From Antrihabitans cavernicola (GTDB lineage Bacteria > Actinomycetota > Actinomycetes > Mycobacteriales > Mycobacteriaceae): a DNA stretch of 64,000 nucleotides. The position numbers and the translations under genes are program-made. The stretch spans positions 163,767 through 227,766 of the forward strand of contig NZ_VLNY01000008.1 of the NCBI RefSeq assembly GCF_008297975.1, given 5' to 3'. Numbering within the stretch: the stretch's first letter is position 1; each line of letters starts with the position of its first letter. Shown here one piece after another: positions 35,286-45,511 of this stretch. Under the pieces are notes generated by a model. That model worked only from the letters and a program-made list of their open reading frames with translations, was not told where the DNA came from and ran no database searches.

Positions 35286-35678
35286 CTACCTGGCGCAGTT
35301 CGCGTAGGCAGTGATCAGCCAACGGTCGTCCTGCTTCACCAATACCCAGGTTGCACGGGCCTTGCGTGCGTCTGCCAGGTCGGATGCGTCGGCGGCCACG
35401 ATGTCGGAATCGCTGACGACTATCGCCATATTGCCGACGACGCGCACACTCAGTGGGGTGTCGATGGCCCTCGTGCCCTTCATCGGTCCTGCGAATGCCG
35501 CTGCCATGTAGGAGTGGATCGCATCGCGGTCGGCGTGGAACGTGCCGGGCATGACTGCCGTCGCATCGGTCGTGTAGTGGCTGGTGAATGCGTCCGCGTC
35601 GTTGTCGGCCCAGGCTTGATAGACCTCAGCGAGAACGTCGAGAACGGCGGTATCTTCGGTTATGGCGTTGGAGGCCAT
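35286..35678 (-). CDS. SgcJ/EcaC-family NTF2-like protein
   Basis: 130 residues from the ATG at 35678, chosen because AAAGGAAA sits upstream; the frame continues 33 codons further without a site. SnoaL/NTF2 fold: VLDVLAEVYQAWADNDADAFTSHYTTDATAVMPG at the start, YMAAAFAGPMKGT in the middle and ARATWVLVKQDDRWLITAYANC at the end, matching the SgcJ/EcaC subgroup. It is divergent from the sigma factor at 35776, which itself carries a SnoaL-like tail. Function unknown. Confidence 0.8.
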   Translation of the reverse strand: MASNAITEDTAVLDVLAEVYQAWADNDADAFTSHYTTDATAVMPGTFHADRDAIHSYMAAAFAGPMKGTRAIDTPLSVRVVGNMAIVVSDSDIVAADASDLADARKARATWVLVKQDDRWLITAYANCAR

Positions 35679-35775
35679 GGTCTTTCCTTTCGTCGTGGTG
35701 GTCGTTCGCGAATACATACCGAGCACGCCGCCTGGATTCATCGGTCGCGGCACAAAAAGTTTGGAGCGGATTTTC

Positions 35776-36738
35776 ATGACGACGATCGACGCGGATTTCG
35801 AACTGCAGACCGCACCGTTTCGGCGCGAGTTGCTTGCCCACTGCTACCGCATGCTCGGATCGGTGCACGACGCCGAGGATCTGGTGCAGGAAACCCTGCT
35901 GCGTGCGTGGCGTTCGTTCGACAAGTACGACGCGAATCGCGCGTCGATGCGCACCTGGCTGTATCGGATTGCAACCAATGCCTGCATCACCGCATTGGAT
36001 ACTCGGTCCCGACGTCCGTTGCCGTCGGGTTTCGTCGGTGCGAGCGACGACCCGGGTGCGCCCATGGTCGCGCGAACGGAAGTGCCGTGGCTGCAACCGT
36101 TTCCGGATGTCAAGCTGCGTACCGACCCGAACGATCCGGCGTCGGTGATCGATTCGCGCGGCAGTATGCGGCTCGCGTTCGTCGCCGCGATGCAGTTCCT
36201 CCCCGCGAAACAGCGTGCGGTGCTGATCCTGCGCGACGTGCTCGACTGGTCGGCTGCGGAAGTTGCCGAGGCGCTCGACACGACTCCCACAGCGGTCAAC
36301 TCCGCATTGCAGCGGGCGCGCATCGGCATGGCCGACGTGCGCGACACGGACGTCGACGAACCGGATCCCGCGCGTAGCAAGCTGCTCGAGCGATATGTCG
36401 CGGCCTTCGAGAACGCCGACCTCGATGCGTTGACCAAGTTGTTGACCGATGACGTCGTCCTCGAGATGCCGCCGGTGCTCAATTGGTACGTGGGCCGCGA
36501 CGGCTACCGCGGATTCATTGCCCGCGTCTTCGAAATGCGTGGTTCGGATTGGAAGATGGTGCCGATCGCCGCGAACGGTCAGCCCGCGGTCGCGGCGTAC
36601 GTTGCGCAGGACGGCGGCTACCGGCTGCATACCCTGCAGGTATTCACCACTACCGCTGCGGGCATCGCGCACACGGTGGTGTTCCAGGACGACGACGTGT
36701 TCGCCGCCTTCGACCTGCCGACGAGCTTAACGGTTTGA
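35776..36738 (+). CDS. ECF sigma-70 factor with C-terminal SnoaL-like domain
   Basis: 320 residues from the ATG at 35776; the longer frame upstream crosses the divergent gene's promoter. Sigma-2 region: FRRELLAHCYRMLGSVHDAEDLVQETLLRAWRSF...; sigma-4: LPAKQRAVLILRDVLDWSAAEVAEALDTTPTAVNSALQRAR. Residues about 200-315 are an NTF2/SnoaL-like domain (LLERYVAAFENADLDALTKLLTDDVVLEMPP...), the layout of SigG/SigJ-type ECF factors, in which the tail can modulate activity in place of an anti-sigma factor. No anti-sigma gene is adjacent. The ATG lies 97 bases from the divergent NTF2-like gene. Its stop codon overlaps the -35 of the ABC promoter. Confidence 0.9.
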   Translation: MTTIDADFELQTAPFRRELLAHCYRMLGSVHDAEDLVQETLLRAWRSFDKYDANRASMRTWLYRIATNACITALDTRSRRPLPSGFVGASDDPGAPMVARTEVPWLQPFPDVKLRTDPNDPASVIDSRGSMRLAFVAAMQFLPAKQRAVLILRDVLDWSAAEVAEALDTTPTAVNSALQRARIGMADVRDTDVDEPDPARSKLLERYVAAFENADLDALTKLLTDDVVLEMPPVLNWYVGRDGYRGFIARVFEMRGSDWKMVPIAANGQPAVAAYVAQDGGYRLHTLQVFTTTAAGIAHTVVFQDDDVFAAFDLPTSLTV

Positions 36739-36765
36739 CCTCGACCTAACTCGAGGTTCTACTGT
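36735..36765 (+). promoter_or_regulatory. MerR/SoxR-type promoter with 19-bp spacer and operator dyad
   Basis: -35 TTGACC (36735-36740) and -10 TACTGT (36760-36765) are 19 bp apart, and between and over them lies the dyad ACCTCGA (36738-36744)...TCGAGGT (36751-36757). A 17-bp spacer is normal; 19 bp with an internal dyad is the hallmark of MerR-family activators, and the dyad resembles the SoxR box. Confidence 0.75.
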
Positions 36766-36816
36766 CGGAGTCGAGTGCTGTGCTTGGTACTCGGAACTGA
36801 GGGTGGAGAAGCAACG

Positions 36817-38700
36817 ATGAGCATGGAATCCGTCGCGTGGAATCAGCTGTACCGATCGATGAACGCGCCGAACGATCAGCGGCCGTTCACCATGGTCACG
36901 GTTCGTCGGATCGCGCGATTCGCGACACCGCACCGCAAGCAACTGCTGGGCTTTCTGCTGCTCAGCGTGGCGACGGCCGCGCTCGCGGTGGCTACCCCGG
37001 TGCTGGCAGGCCGGGTGGTCAACGCGATCATCGGCGGCGATCAGGTGCGGGTGGTTGTCGATTTGGCACTGCTGATCGCGCTGATCGCGGTCCTGGATGC
37101 GGGGCTCGGGTTGGCGACGCGGTGGCTGTCGGCCCGCATCGGTGAAGGGCTGATCCTCGATCTACGCACCGCAGTCTTCGATCACGTGCAGAAGATGCCG
37201 ATCGCGTTCTTCACCCGTACGCGAACCGGCGCGCTGGTCAGCAGGCTGAACAACGACGTCATCGGTGCGCAGCGCGCGTTCTCGGACACGCTGTCCGGCG
37301 TGGTGTCCAACCTGGTGACACTGCTGCTGACGTTGGTGGTGATGATCGGCATCTCCTGGGAGGTCACCTTGCTGGCGCTGGTGTTGCTGCCGGTGTTCGT
37401 CATCCCCGCTCGCCGCATGGGTAATCGCCTCGCCGACATTCAGCGTGAAGGCGCCGATCACAACGCCGCGATGAGCACCCAGATGACCGAGCGGTTCTCC
37501 GCTCCGGGCGCGACGCTGGTGAAGCTGTTCGGCAGGCCGGACCAAGAATCCGAGGAGTTCGCCGCCCGTGCAAGCCGGGTCCGCGACATCGGCGTCCGCA
37601 CGGCCATGGTGCAGACCGTGTTCGTCACGTCCCTGACCTTGGTGTCCGCGCTGGCGGTCGCCGTGGTTTACGGTCTGGGCGGCTTCTATGCGCTGCGCGG
37701 TCAGCTCGACGCCGGTGCGGTGGTAGCGCTGTCGCTGCTGCTCACGCGCCTGTACGCCCCGCTCACCGCGCTCGCCAGCGCACGGCTGGAGGTGATGAGC
37801 GCGCTGGTCAGTTTCGAGCGCGTCTTCGAGGTGTTGGACCTGAAGCCGCTGATCGAGGACAAGGCCGATGCGCGACGCGTGCCCGACGGTCCGGTGTCCA
37901 TCGAGCTCGACGACGTCCACTTCGCCTACCCGTCTGCCGACAAGGTGTCGCTCGCGTCGCTGGAAGAGGTTGCGAACCTCGATACTCGCGGCGGTGTCGA
38001 TGTGCTGCACGGTGTGTCGCTCACTGCCGAACCAGGGCAGGTCGTAGCGCTGGTCGGCTCGTCGGGTGCGGGAAAATCGACTATTGCGCAATTGGTTTCG
38101 CGACTCTACGACGTCGATGGCGGCGCCGTTCGCTTGGCCGGTGTCGACGTGCGCGACCTGTCGGCCGAGTCGATCCGCGCCACCGTCGGAATGGTGACCC
38201 AGGACGGGCACCTCTTCCACGAGACCATCCGTTCCAACCTGCTGCTCGCGCGACCGGAAGCAACCGACGCGGATCTGTGGGACGCGGTGAACAGGGCCCG
38301 GCTGGGCGATCTGATCAGGTCGTTGTCCGATGGATTGGAGACCGTGGTCGGCGAACGCGGCTATCGCCTCTCCGGTGGCGAGCGGCAGCGCCTCACCATC
38401 GCCCGGCTGCTGCTCAAGCGGCCGCGCGTGGTGATTCTCGACGAGGCGACGGCATCGCTCGACTCGACCAACGAGGCCGCCGTTCAGGAAGCGCTCGACG
38501 AAGCCCTCGACGGCCGCACCGCGCTGGTGATCGCGCACCGGCTGTCGACGATCCGCGCCGCCGACCTGATTCTGGTGATGGAGGACGGGCGAATAGTCGA
38601 ACGCGGCACCCATGCGCAGCTGCTGGCGGCGGGAGGACGCTACGACGAGCTGTATCGGACCCAGTTCGATTCCGGGGTAACGGACGCCGTTGTTGGTTAG
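36817..38700 (+). CDS. ABC exporter, fused membrane and ATP-binding domains
   Basis: 627 residues from the ATG at 36817 (GGAG at 36805-36808). Six-span exporter domain at about 45-330 (HRKQLLGFLLLSVATAALAV..., and the coupling region RTGALVSRLNNDV), then the nucleotide-binding domain with Walker A GSSGAGKST, Q-loop TQDGHLF, signature LSGGERQRLTIARL, Walker B VVILDEATASLD and H-loop AHRLS. It is a half-transporter that would dimerise to export a lipophilic compound. The linker has an unusual segment around VANLDTRGGVDVLHGVS. Expression is probably controlled by a MerR-type activator through the promoter just upstream. Confidence 0.92.
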   Translation: MSMESVAWNQLYRSMNAPNDQRPFTMVTVRRIARFATPHRKQLLGFLLLSVATAALAVATPVLAGRVVNAIIGGDQVRVVVDLALLIALIAVLDAGLGLATRWLSARIGEGLILDLRTAVFDHVQKMPIAFFTRTRTGALVSRLNNDVIGAQRAFSDTLSGVVSNLVTLLLTLVVMIGISWEVTLLALVLLPVFVIPARRMGNRLADIQREGADHNAAMSTQMTERFSAPGATLVKLFGRPDQESEEFAARASRVRDIGVRTAMVQTVFVTSLTLVSALAVAVVYGLGGFYALRGQLDAGAVVALSLLLTRLYAPLTALASARLEVMSALVSFERVFEVLDLKPLIEDKADARRVPDGPVSIELDDVHFAYPSADKVSLASLEEVANLDTRGGVDVLHGVSLTAEPGQVVALVGSSGAGKSTIAQLVSRLYDVDGGAVRLAGVDVRDLSAESIRATVGMVTQDGHLFHETIRSNLLLARPEATDADLWDAVNRARLGDLIRSLSDGLETVVGERGYRLSGGERQRLTIARLLLKRPRVVILDEATASLDSTNEAAVQEALDEALDGRTALVIAHRLSTIRAADLILVMEDGRIVERGTHAQLLAAGGRYDELYRTQFDSGVTDAVVG

Positions 38701-38711
38701 AACACGGTCGG

Positions 38712-39713
38712 CTAGAACCCGCCGTCCACCTTCACCACTGCACGGCCGGTGAACTGCCCGGCACGCACCTGATCGAGCACCGTCGTCACATCGCTGATCG
38801 GAACCTCGGTGGTAAACGCCGAAAGATGTTGCGGCCGAAGCTCACCGGAGATCCGCTCCCACAGTGCGCGACGGTGCTCGATCCCGAGCTGCACCGAGTC
38901 GATGCCGAGGAGGGCAACGCCGCGAAGGATGAACGGCAGCACAGTCGTCGGCAACGACGACCCGCCGGTCAGACCACTTGCTGCGACGGCTCCGCCGTAC
39001 TTCACGGTGCTCAGCACGTACGCCAACGTGTTGCCGCCGACGCAATCCACGGCGCCTGCCCACTGCGCTTTGCCGAGCGGGCGGATCTTGGCCTCCGGAT
39101 CCTCGGGCAGCCGGCCGATCACCGACGACGCACCCAGCGACGTCAGCAGTTCAGCGGCCTCGGGTTTGCCACTGGACGCGACCACCTCGAAGCCCGCGGC
39201 GGCGAGCAGGTCGACGCTGGTGCTGCCGACGCCGCCGCTGGCGCCGGTCACCAAGATCGGACCGTCGTCGGGTGTGATTCCTCGATTCAGCAGGGCCTCG
39301 ACGCTGAGCGCAGCGGTGAAACCTGCTGTACCGATGGTGGCGGCGTCGCGGGCCGACAGGTCACCGAGACGCACCACCCATTCGGCGGGCACGCGCGCGA
39401 GTTCGGCGTAGCCGCCGTGGCGGGCGGTACCGATGTCGTAGCCATGCGCTACGACGCGGTCGCCCACCTCGAAATCCGCGGATTCGGAAGCGACGACCTC
39501 GCCGGCCAGGTCGATACCCGGAATGATCGGATAGTCGCGGACCACACCGCCTTTGGGCGTAACGGCTAGTGCGTCCTTGAAGTTCACACTGGAGTACGCG
39601 ACCTTGATGGTCACGTCCCCCTCGGGCAGGAAACTCTCGTCGACAGACTCCTGGGCGAGCGTGACCGCCCCGTCGTTCTCCCGGGCCACCAACGCTGCGA
39701 ATTGTTTGCTCAC
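38712..39713 (-). CDS. Acrylyl-CoA reductase-like MDR (AcuI/YhdH family)
   Basis: 333 residues beginning with GTG at 39713. Starts FAALVARENDGAVTLAQESV, has VAYSSVNFKDALAVTPKGGVVRD and PIIPGIDLAGEVVAS typical of YhdH/YhfP quinone oxidoreductases, and cofactor motif ILVTGASGGVGSTSVDLL. AcuI members reduce acrylyl-CoA to propionyl-CoA with NADPH; the general group acts on enoyl thioesters or quinones. It lies 10 bases from pyk on the same strand and may be read from pyk transcripts. The ABC gene converges on it. Confidence 0.85.
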   Translation of the reverse strand: MSKQFAALVARENDGAVTLAQESVDESFLPEGDVTIKVAYSSVNFKDALAVTPKGGVVRDYPIIPGIDLAGEVVASESADFEVGDRVVAHGYDIGTARHGGYAELARVPAEWVVRLGDLSARDAATIGTAGFTAALSVEALLNRGITPDDGPILVTGASGGVGSTSVDLLAAAGFEVVASSGKPEAAELLTSLGASSVIGRLPEDPEAKIRPLGKAQWAGAVDCVGGNTLAYVLSTVKYGGAVAASGLTGGSSLPTTVLPFILRGVALLGIDSVQLGIEHRRALWERISGELRPQHLSAFTTEVPISDVTTVLDQVRAGQFTGRAVVKVDGGF

Positions 39714-39723
39714 CCAACCGACC

Positions 39724-41208
39724 CTAGTGGTGATCCTCTTCGCCGATCCTGTGGACGTGGATCATGTTCGTCGATCCGACGGAGCCGGGAGGCGATCCCG
39801 CGACGATGACCACGAGGTCGCCACGCTGGTAACGGCTCAAGGCCAGGAGCGAGCGGTCGACCTGACGGATCATTTCGTCAGTCGAATCGACCTGGTCGAC
39901 CAGGAACGTCTCGGTGCCCCAGGTCAGCGAAAGCTGATTGCGCACCAGCGGCACCGGTGTGAACGCGAGCAAGGCCAACGGGGTGTGCAAACGGGCGAGC
40001 CTGCGGACGGTGTCCCCGGACTGTGTGAAGGCGACCAAGGCCTTCGCGCCGAGTCGCTCGCCGATATCGCGTGCGGCGTAGGACAACACACCGCCCTTGG
40101 TGCGGGGCACGTGCTTGAGCGGCGGAACCACGGTGGTCTTTTCTTCCACCGCGCTGATGATGCGAGCCATGGTGCGCACCGTCTCCATCACGTGCTTGCC
40201 GACGGAGGTCTCTCCGGACAGCATCACGGCGTCGGCGCCGTCGAGGACGGCGTTGGCGACGTCGGAGGCTTCGGCCCTGGTCGGTCGCGAATTCTCGATC
40301 ATCGACTCCAGCATCTGGGTGGCGACGATCACCGGTTTCGCATTTTCGCGTGCGACCTCGATGGCACGTTTTTGTGCGAGCGGCACTTCTTCGAGGGGAA
40401 GCTCGACGCCGAGATCGCCGCGAGCCACCATCACCGCGTCGAAGGCGCGGACGATGGCTTCGAGATTGTCGATGGCCTCGGGCTTCTCCAGCTTGGCGAT
40501 CACGGGAACTCGGCGGCCGACGCGATCCATCACGGCGTGCACCAGATCGATGTCCGCCGCGGAGCGGACGAAGGAGAGCGCAACCAGGTCGACGCCCAGT
40601 TGCAGAGCGAACTCGAGGTCCTCGATGTCCTTCTGCGACATCGCGGGCACCGAGACGTTCATCCCGGGCAGCGAGACACCCTTGTTGTTGCTGACGGGTC
40701 CACCCTCGGTCACCCGGCAGACCACGTCGTTGCCGTCCACCTCGGTCACGACCAGCCCGATCTTGCCGTCGTCGACGAGCAGGCGATCGCCAGGCTGGGC
40801 GTCTTCGGCCAACTGCTTGTAGGTGGTCGACACGCGATCATGCGTGCCGTCGCACTCCTCGACGGTGATGCGCACGCTCTCGCCGTCGGCCCACACGGTG
40901 CTGCCCTCGGCGAAGCGACCGAGCCTGATCTTCGGGCCCTGCAGGTCGGCGAGAATTCCGACCGCCCGACCGGTCTGCTCGGATGCAGTACGTACCCGGT
41001 CGTAATTGGCTTCGTGATCGGCATGCTCACCGTGGCTGAAATTAAGCCGGGCGATGTTCATGCCGCTGTCGACGAGTTCGCGAATACGATCGCCGGTGGC
41101 CGTTGCCGGCCCGAGCGTGCAGACGATTCTCGCGCGCCTGCCCGTCGTGAGCAACGCTGCCGCGGTGGTTGGTGCTGTCTGCTTGTAGTCGGAAACTGTT
41201 GCGGTCAT
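39724..41208 (-). CDS. pyk: Pyruvate kinase
   Basis: 494 residues from the ATG at 41208; the frame is open for 150 codons further into aceE antisense, which are not part of it. It converts phosphoenolpyruvate and ADP to pyruvate and ATP. Landmarks: RARIVCTLGPAT, ARLNFSHG, ADLQGPKIRLG, the active-site VIAKLEKPEAIDNL and the Mg-binding VMVARGDLGVELP, VATQMLESMI. The first 25 residues are an extension relative to the 472-residue typical enzyme. It lies 36 bases downstream of aceE, its metabolic successor. Confidence 0.96.
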   Translation of the reverse strand: MTATVSDYKQTAPTTAAALLTTGRRARIVCTLGPATATGDRIRELVDSGMNIARLNFSHGEHADHEANYDRVRTASEQTGRAVGILADLQGPKIRLGRFAEGSTVWADGESVRITVEECDGTHDRVSTTYKQLAEDAQPGDRLLVDDGKIGLVVTEVDGNDVVCRVTEGGPVSNNKGVSLPGMNVSVPAMSQKDIEDLEFALQLGVDLVALSFVRSAADIDLVHAVMDRVGRRVPVIAKLEKPEAIDNLEAIVRAFDAVMVARGDLGVELPLEEVPLAQKRAIEVARENAKPVIVATQMLESMIENSRPTRAEASDVANAVLDGADAVMLSGETSVGKHVMETVRTMARIISAVEEKTTVVPPLKHVPRTKGGVLSYAARDIGERLGAKALVAFTQSGDTVRRLARLHTPLALLAFTPVPLVRNQLSLTWGTETFLVDQVDSTDEMIRQVDRSLLALSRYQRGDLVVIVAGSPPGSVGSTNMIHVHRIGEEDHH

Positions 41209-41243
41209 CTGTGTTTCACGCTCTCTGTAGTCGGTTGCGCGAT

Positions 41244-44084
41244 TTATGCACTGCCCGTGTCGGCATACGACACGGCGGCGGCATTGACGTCGGTGATGCC
41301 GTACTTCGCGGCCGCCTCGGCGGCCTTGCTGCGATCGAGTGTGCCTGCTCGTGCTAAAGCGGAAAGCACTGCGACCGTAATGGATTGGGCGTCGACGTTG
41401 AACACTCGCCGGGCTGCTGCGCGGGTGTCGGAGAAGCCGAAGCCGTCGGTGCCGAGGGTGGTGTAGTCGCCGGGCACCCACTGGCGGATCTGATCCGGCA
41501 CTGCACGCATCCAGTCGGAGGCGGCGACGAACGGACCTTCGGCCCCCGCAAGGGCGGCTGTGAGGTACGGCGTCGGAGCATCGGTGCCCGGGTCGCGCAG
41601 CGCCTGCTTCTCCACCTCGATGCCGTCGCGGCGCAGTTCGTTCCACGACGTCACCGACCACACGTCGGCGCGGACTCCCCATTCGTCGGCGAGCAGTTCC
41701 TGCGCCTTCATGCCGTCGGGAACTGTGACGCCCGAGACCAGGATCTGGGCGGTGGGAGCGGAGCCTGCGGAGTGACCCGAAGATCCGGCTCCGTCCACCG
41801 CAGGCGCGTCGGCGAACTTGTAGATGCCCTTCAAAAGACCGGTCACATCGAGGTTTTCCGGTGCGGCAGGCTGCTGATACGGCTCGTTGTAGAGGGTGAT
41901 GTAGTAGAAGATATTCTCGCCACCAAAGCCCTCCACGCCGTCGGTGCCGCCGTACATCCGACGCAGGCCGTCCTTGATGATGTGCGCGACCTCGTAGCCG
42001 AACGCCGGATCATAAGTCACCGCAGCGGGATTGGTGGACGCCAACAACAACGAGTGTCCGTCGGCATGCTGCAGGCCTTCGCCGGTCAGCGTGGTGCGGC
42101 CCGCGGTGGCACCGAGGACGAAACCGCGTGCCATCTGATCGGCTGCCGCCCACAGTCCGTCGCCGGTGCGTTGGAAACCGAACATCGAATAGAAGATGTA
42201 GAGCGGGATCATCGGTTCGCCATGCGTCGAGTACGACGAGCCGACCGCCGTGAACGTCGATGTGGAGCCGGCCTCGTTGATACCCTCGTGCAAGATCTGC
42301 CCGATCGGACTTTCCTTGTACGCCAGCATCAACTCGGCGTCGACGGAGGTGTAGAGCTGGCCATTGCGGTTGTAGATCTTCAGCGACGGGAACCAGGAAT
42401 CCATGCCGAAGGTACGGGCCTCGTCGGGAATGATCGGAACAATACGGCGACCGATCCCAGTGTTTTCAGCGTCACGCAACAGCTCTTTCATCACGCGAAC
42501 CAACGCCATCGTCGTGGCAACTTCTTGCTTGCCCGAACCCTTCATGACGGTTGCATACGTCTTGTCGTCAGGCAGAGCGAGAGGCTTTGCCCCGGTTCGC
42601 CTTTGGGGCAGAAATCCGCCGAGTGCCTTGCGTCGGTCCAGTAGGTATTGGATCTCGGGCGCGTCCTTGCCCGGGTGGTAGTACGGCGGCAGCTTCGGAT
42701 CGTTCTCCAGCTGCGCATCTGTGATGGGGATCCGCTGCATGTCGCGGAAATCCTTCAGGTCGTCCAGCGTCAGCTTCTTCATCTGGTGCGTGGCGTTGCG
42801 CGCTTCGAAATGCTTACCGAGGGTGTAGCCCTTGATGGTCTTCGCCAGAATCACCGTCGGCTGGCCCTTGTGCTCCATTGCAGCGGCGTAGGCGGCGTGC
42901 ACCTTTCGGTAATCGTGGCCGCCGCGCTTGAGGTTCCAGATCTCGTCGTCGGACAAGTCCTGCACAAGAGCTTTCGTGCGCGGATCGCGGCCGAAGAAAT
43001 GGTCGCGGACAAACGCGCCGTCGTTGGCCTTGTAGGTCTGGTAGTCGCCGTCGGGCGTGCTGTTCATCAGGTTGACCAACGCGCCGTCGCGATCCTTCTG
43101 CAGCAGCGCGTCCCACTCGCGGCCCCACACGACCTTGATGACGTTCCAGCCTGCACCCCGGAAGAACGATTCGAGTTCTTGAATGATCTTGCCGTTGCCG
43201 CGAACCGGTCCGTCGAGTCGTTGCAGGTTGCAGTTGATGACGAAGGTCAGGTTGTCGAGGCCCTCGGTCGCGGCGACGTGCGTCAGGCCGCGTGATTCGG
43301 GTTCGTCCATTTCGCCGTCGCCGAGGAAGGCCCAGACGTGTTGGTCTGAGGTGTCTTTGATGCCGCGGTCGTGGAGGTAGTGGTTGAACCGGGCTTGGTA
43401 GATGGCGTTCATCGGGCCGAGGCCCATGGATACCGTGGGGAACTCCCAGAAATCCTGCATCAACCGCGGATGGGGATACGACGACAACGTGCCGCCCTTG
43501 TCCTGGTGACTGTGCTCTTGGCGGAAGCCGTCCATCCGATGTTCGTCGATGCGGCCTTCGAGGAAGGCGCGGGCGTAGATACCGGGGGAGGCGTGGCCCT
43601 GGATGTAGATCTGGTCGCCGCCACCGGGATGGTCTTTGCCGCGGAAGAAGTGGTTGAAGCCGACCTCGTACAGCGCGGCCGACGACGCGTACGTCGAAAT
43701 ATGGCCGCCCACACCGACTCCCGGACGCTGCGCGCGATGCACCATGATCGCGGCATTCCACCGCATCCATGCCCGGTAACGACGCTCGACGGCCTCGTCG
43801 CCCGGGAACCAGGGCTCGTTCTCGGTCGGGATGGTGTTGACGTAGTCCGTCGACGTCAACGCCGGGATGGAGACGCGCTTCTCGCCTGCCCGCTCCAACA
43901 TCCGCAGCATCAGATACCGCGCACGGCCGGGTCCCGACCGGTCGAGCAGGCCGTCGAACGATTCCAACCACTCGTCGGTCTCGTCGACGTCGATGTCCGG
44001 GAGATAGGACGCGACACCCTCACGGATGACGCGCACGGCCTTCGGGTTGGAGCGGGTTGTCGGTGTGCCGACTTTTTCGAACAT
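41244..44084 (-). CDS. aceE: Pyruvate dehydrogenase E1 component, homodimeric type
   Basis: 946 residues from the ATG at 44084, with AAGGAG seven bases upstream. ThDP-dependent decarboxylation of pyruvate and reductive acetylation of E2 in the pyruvate dehydrogenase complex. Landmarks: [21 protein letters not shown], the ThDP fingerprint [13 protein letters not shown]...N (GDG...NCNLQ), and the pyrimidine domain with [21 protein letters not shown]. Homodimeric E1 is normal for actinobacteria. It is 53 bases after allB on the same strand, so it may share read-through, but it should have its own promoter. Confidence 0.97.
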   Translation of the reverse strand: MFEKVGTPTTRSNPKAVRVIREGVASYLPDIDVDETDEWLESFDGLLDRSGPGRARYLMLRMLERAGEKRVSIPALTSTDYVNTIPTENEPWFPGDEAVERRYRAWMRWNAAIMVHRAQRPGVGVGGHISTYASSAALYEVGFNHFFRGKDHPGGGDQIYIQGHASPGIYARAFLEGRIDEHRMDGFRQEHSHQDKGGTLSSYPHPRLMQDFWEFPTVSMGLGPMNAIYQARFNHYLHDRGIKDTSDQHVWAFLGDGEMDEPESRGLTHVAATEGLDNLTFVINCNLQRLDGPVRGNGKIIQELESFFRGAGWNVIKVVWGREWDALLQKDRDGALVNLMNSTPDGDYQTYKANDGAFVRDHFFGRDPRTKALVQDLSDDEIWNLKRGGHDYRKVHAAYAAAMEHKGQPTVILAKTIKGYTLGKHFEARNATHQMKKLTLDDLKDFRDMQRIPITDAQLENDPKLPPYYHPGKDAPEIQYLLDRRKALGGFLPQRRTGAKPLALPDDKTYATVMKGSGKQEVATTMALVRVMKELLRDAENTGIGRRIVPIIPDEARTFGMDSWFPSLKIYNRNGQLYTSVDAELMLAYKESPIGQILHEGINEAGSTSTFTAVGSSYSTHGEPMIPLYIFYSMFGFQRTGDGLWAAADQMARGFVLGATAGRTTLTGEGLQHADGHSLLLASTNPAAVTYDPAFGYEVAHIIKDGLRRMYGGTDGVEGFGGENIFYYITLYNEPYQQPAAPENLDVTGLLKGIYKFADAPAVDGAGSSGHSAGSAPTAQILVSGVTVPDGMKAQELLADEWGVRADVWSVTSWNELRRDGIEVEKQALRDPGTDAPTPYLTAALAGAEGPFVAASDWMRAVPDQIRQWVPGDYTTLGTDGFGFSDTRAAARRVFNVDAQSITVAVLSALARAGTLDRSKAAEAAAKYGITDVNAAAVSYADTGSA

Positions 44085-44137
44085 GGGCGTGCTCCTTCTC
44101 GAGGGCGCGTGTGTAGTGAGCTTGGATTGGGTGGCTG

Positions 44138-45481
44138 TTACGCCATGCCTCGGCTGAGCAGGCGGCCGCGCGGATCTTCCTCGAGGTCGATGCGCTTGCC
44201 CGCGAGCCAGGTGCTGCGCACGACGCCGGCGAGTGCCCGCTGGTCGTATGCCGACACCGGGTTCTTGTGGTGCAGCTTGGCGACGTCGACGACGAAGGCC
44301 GAGTCGGGGGCGAAGACCGCGAAGTCCGCCGCGTAGCCGAGTGCGATGTGGCCCTTGGTGTTCAGGCCGACCTGCTTCGCCGGGTTCTCGGCCATCCACC
44401 GGACCACGTCGATCAGGCTGTGGCCGCGACGCTTCGCCTCGGACCAGATGGCGGGGAGCGAAATCTGCAGTGACGCAATGCCACCCCAAGCGACGCCGAA
44501 GTCGCCGATGTCGAACCTCTTGAGGTCGACGGTGCACGGCGAGTGGTCGGTGACGATGCAATCGATGATGCCGTCGGCGAGGCCCTGCCACAGCAACTCT
44601 CGGTTGCCCGCCTCACGAATCGGCGGGCAGCACTTGAATTGTGTTGCGCCGGCGGGCACTTCCTCCGAGGTGAAGGACAAGTAGTGCGGGCAGGTCTCGA
44701 CAGTCAGCTTCACACCGTCCCTGCGTGCCGACTCGATCATCGGCAGCGCGTCGGAACTGGACAGGTGCAGGATGTGCACCCGGCAGCCGGTCCAGCGGGC
44801 CAGCTCGATGACCTCGGCGATGGCGAGATTCTCGGCACCGCGAGGACGTGATGCCAGGAAGTCGGCGTAGTTCTCACCGCCCGGTGAGGCGGCGTGATCG
44901 ATGGCGTGCGCGTCTTCGGCGTGCACGATCATCATGGCGCCGAACGACGCGATCTCCTTCAGCGCCAGCTCGAGCTCGTCGGGATCGAGCGGCGGAAACT
45001 CGTCGACACCGGAGTGCAGCAGGAAGCACTTGAAACCGAACACACCGGCGTCGTGCAGCGAGCGCAGATCCGGGACGTTCCCCGGAACCGCACCGCCCCA
45101 GAACCCCACGTCCACATAGGCCTGATCGGAGGCGACCTTGCGTTTCACGGCCAGCGCATCGGCATTCACTGTCGGCGGGATGCTGTTGAGCGGCATGTCG
45201 ACGATGGTGGTGACACCGCCCGCCGCGGCTGCGCGAGTCGCGCTGGCGAAGCCCTCCCAGTCGGTGCGACCGGGCTCGTTGACGTGGACGTGGGTGTCCA
45301 CCAGTCCGGGCAGCAGCACCTCGTCGTCGCCGAGTTGGATCACCTGGTCGGCCTCGAGGTCGGCCTCGAGCGGCTCGATGACGACGATCCGGCCGTCACG
45401 CACTCCGACGGAACGCGCGACCTCTCCTGCCGCTGTGATCACACGTGGCGCGCGAAACAGCAGATCCAACTTCTCCGACAT
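44138..45481 (-). CDS. allB: Allantoinase
   Basis: 447 residues, amidohydrolase fold. It hydrolyses allantoin to allantoate. Metal ligands: [11 protein letters not shown] (HxH), the carboxylated Lys in [26 protein letters not shown], and DHSPC with the catalytic Asp. Last gene of the leftward ureide operon, 30 bases after alc. The product feeds allantoicase encoded just before it. Presumed regulator is the IclR protein encoded at 54.7 kb. Confidence 0.95.
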   Translation of the reverse strand: MSEKLDLLFRAPRVITAAGEVARSVGVRDGRIVVIEPLEADLEADQVIQLGDDEVLLPGLVDTHVHVNEPGRTDWEGFASATRAAAAGGVTTIVDMPLNSIPPTVNADALAVKRKVASDQAYVDVGFWGGAVPGNVPDLRSLHDAGVFGFKCFLLHSGVDEFPPLDPDELELALKEIASFGAMMIVHAEDAHAIDHAASPGGENYADFLASRPRGAENLAIAEVIELARWTGCRVHILHLSSSDALPMIESARRDGVKLTVETCPHYLSFTSEEVPAGATQFKCCPPIREAGNRELLWQGLADGIIDCIVTDHSPCTVDLKRFDIGDFGVAWGGIASLQISLPAIWSEAKRRGHSLIDVVRWMAENPAKQVGLNTKGHIALGYAADFAVFAPDSAFVVDVAKLHHKNPVSAYDQRALAGVVRSTWLAGKRIDLEEDPRGRLLSRGMA

Positions 45482-45511
45482 CGGGCTGACCTCTCTAGTT
45501 GTGCGGTTCGA

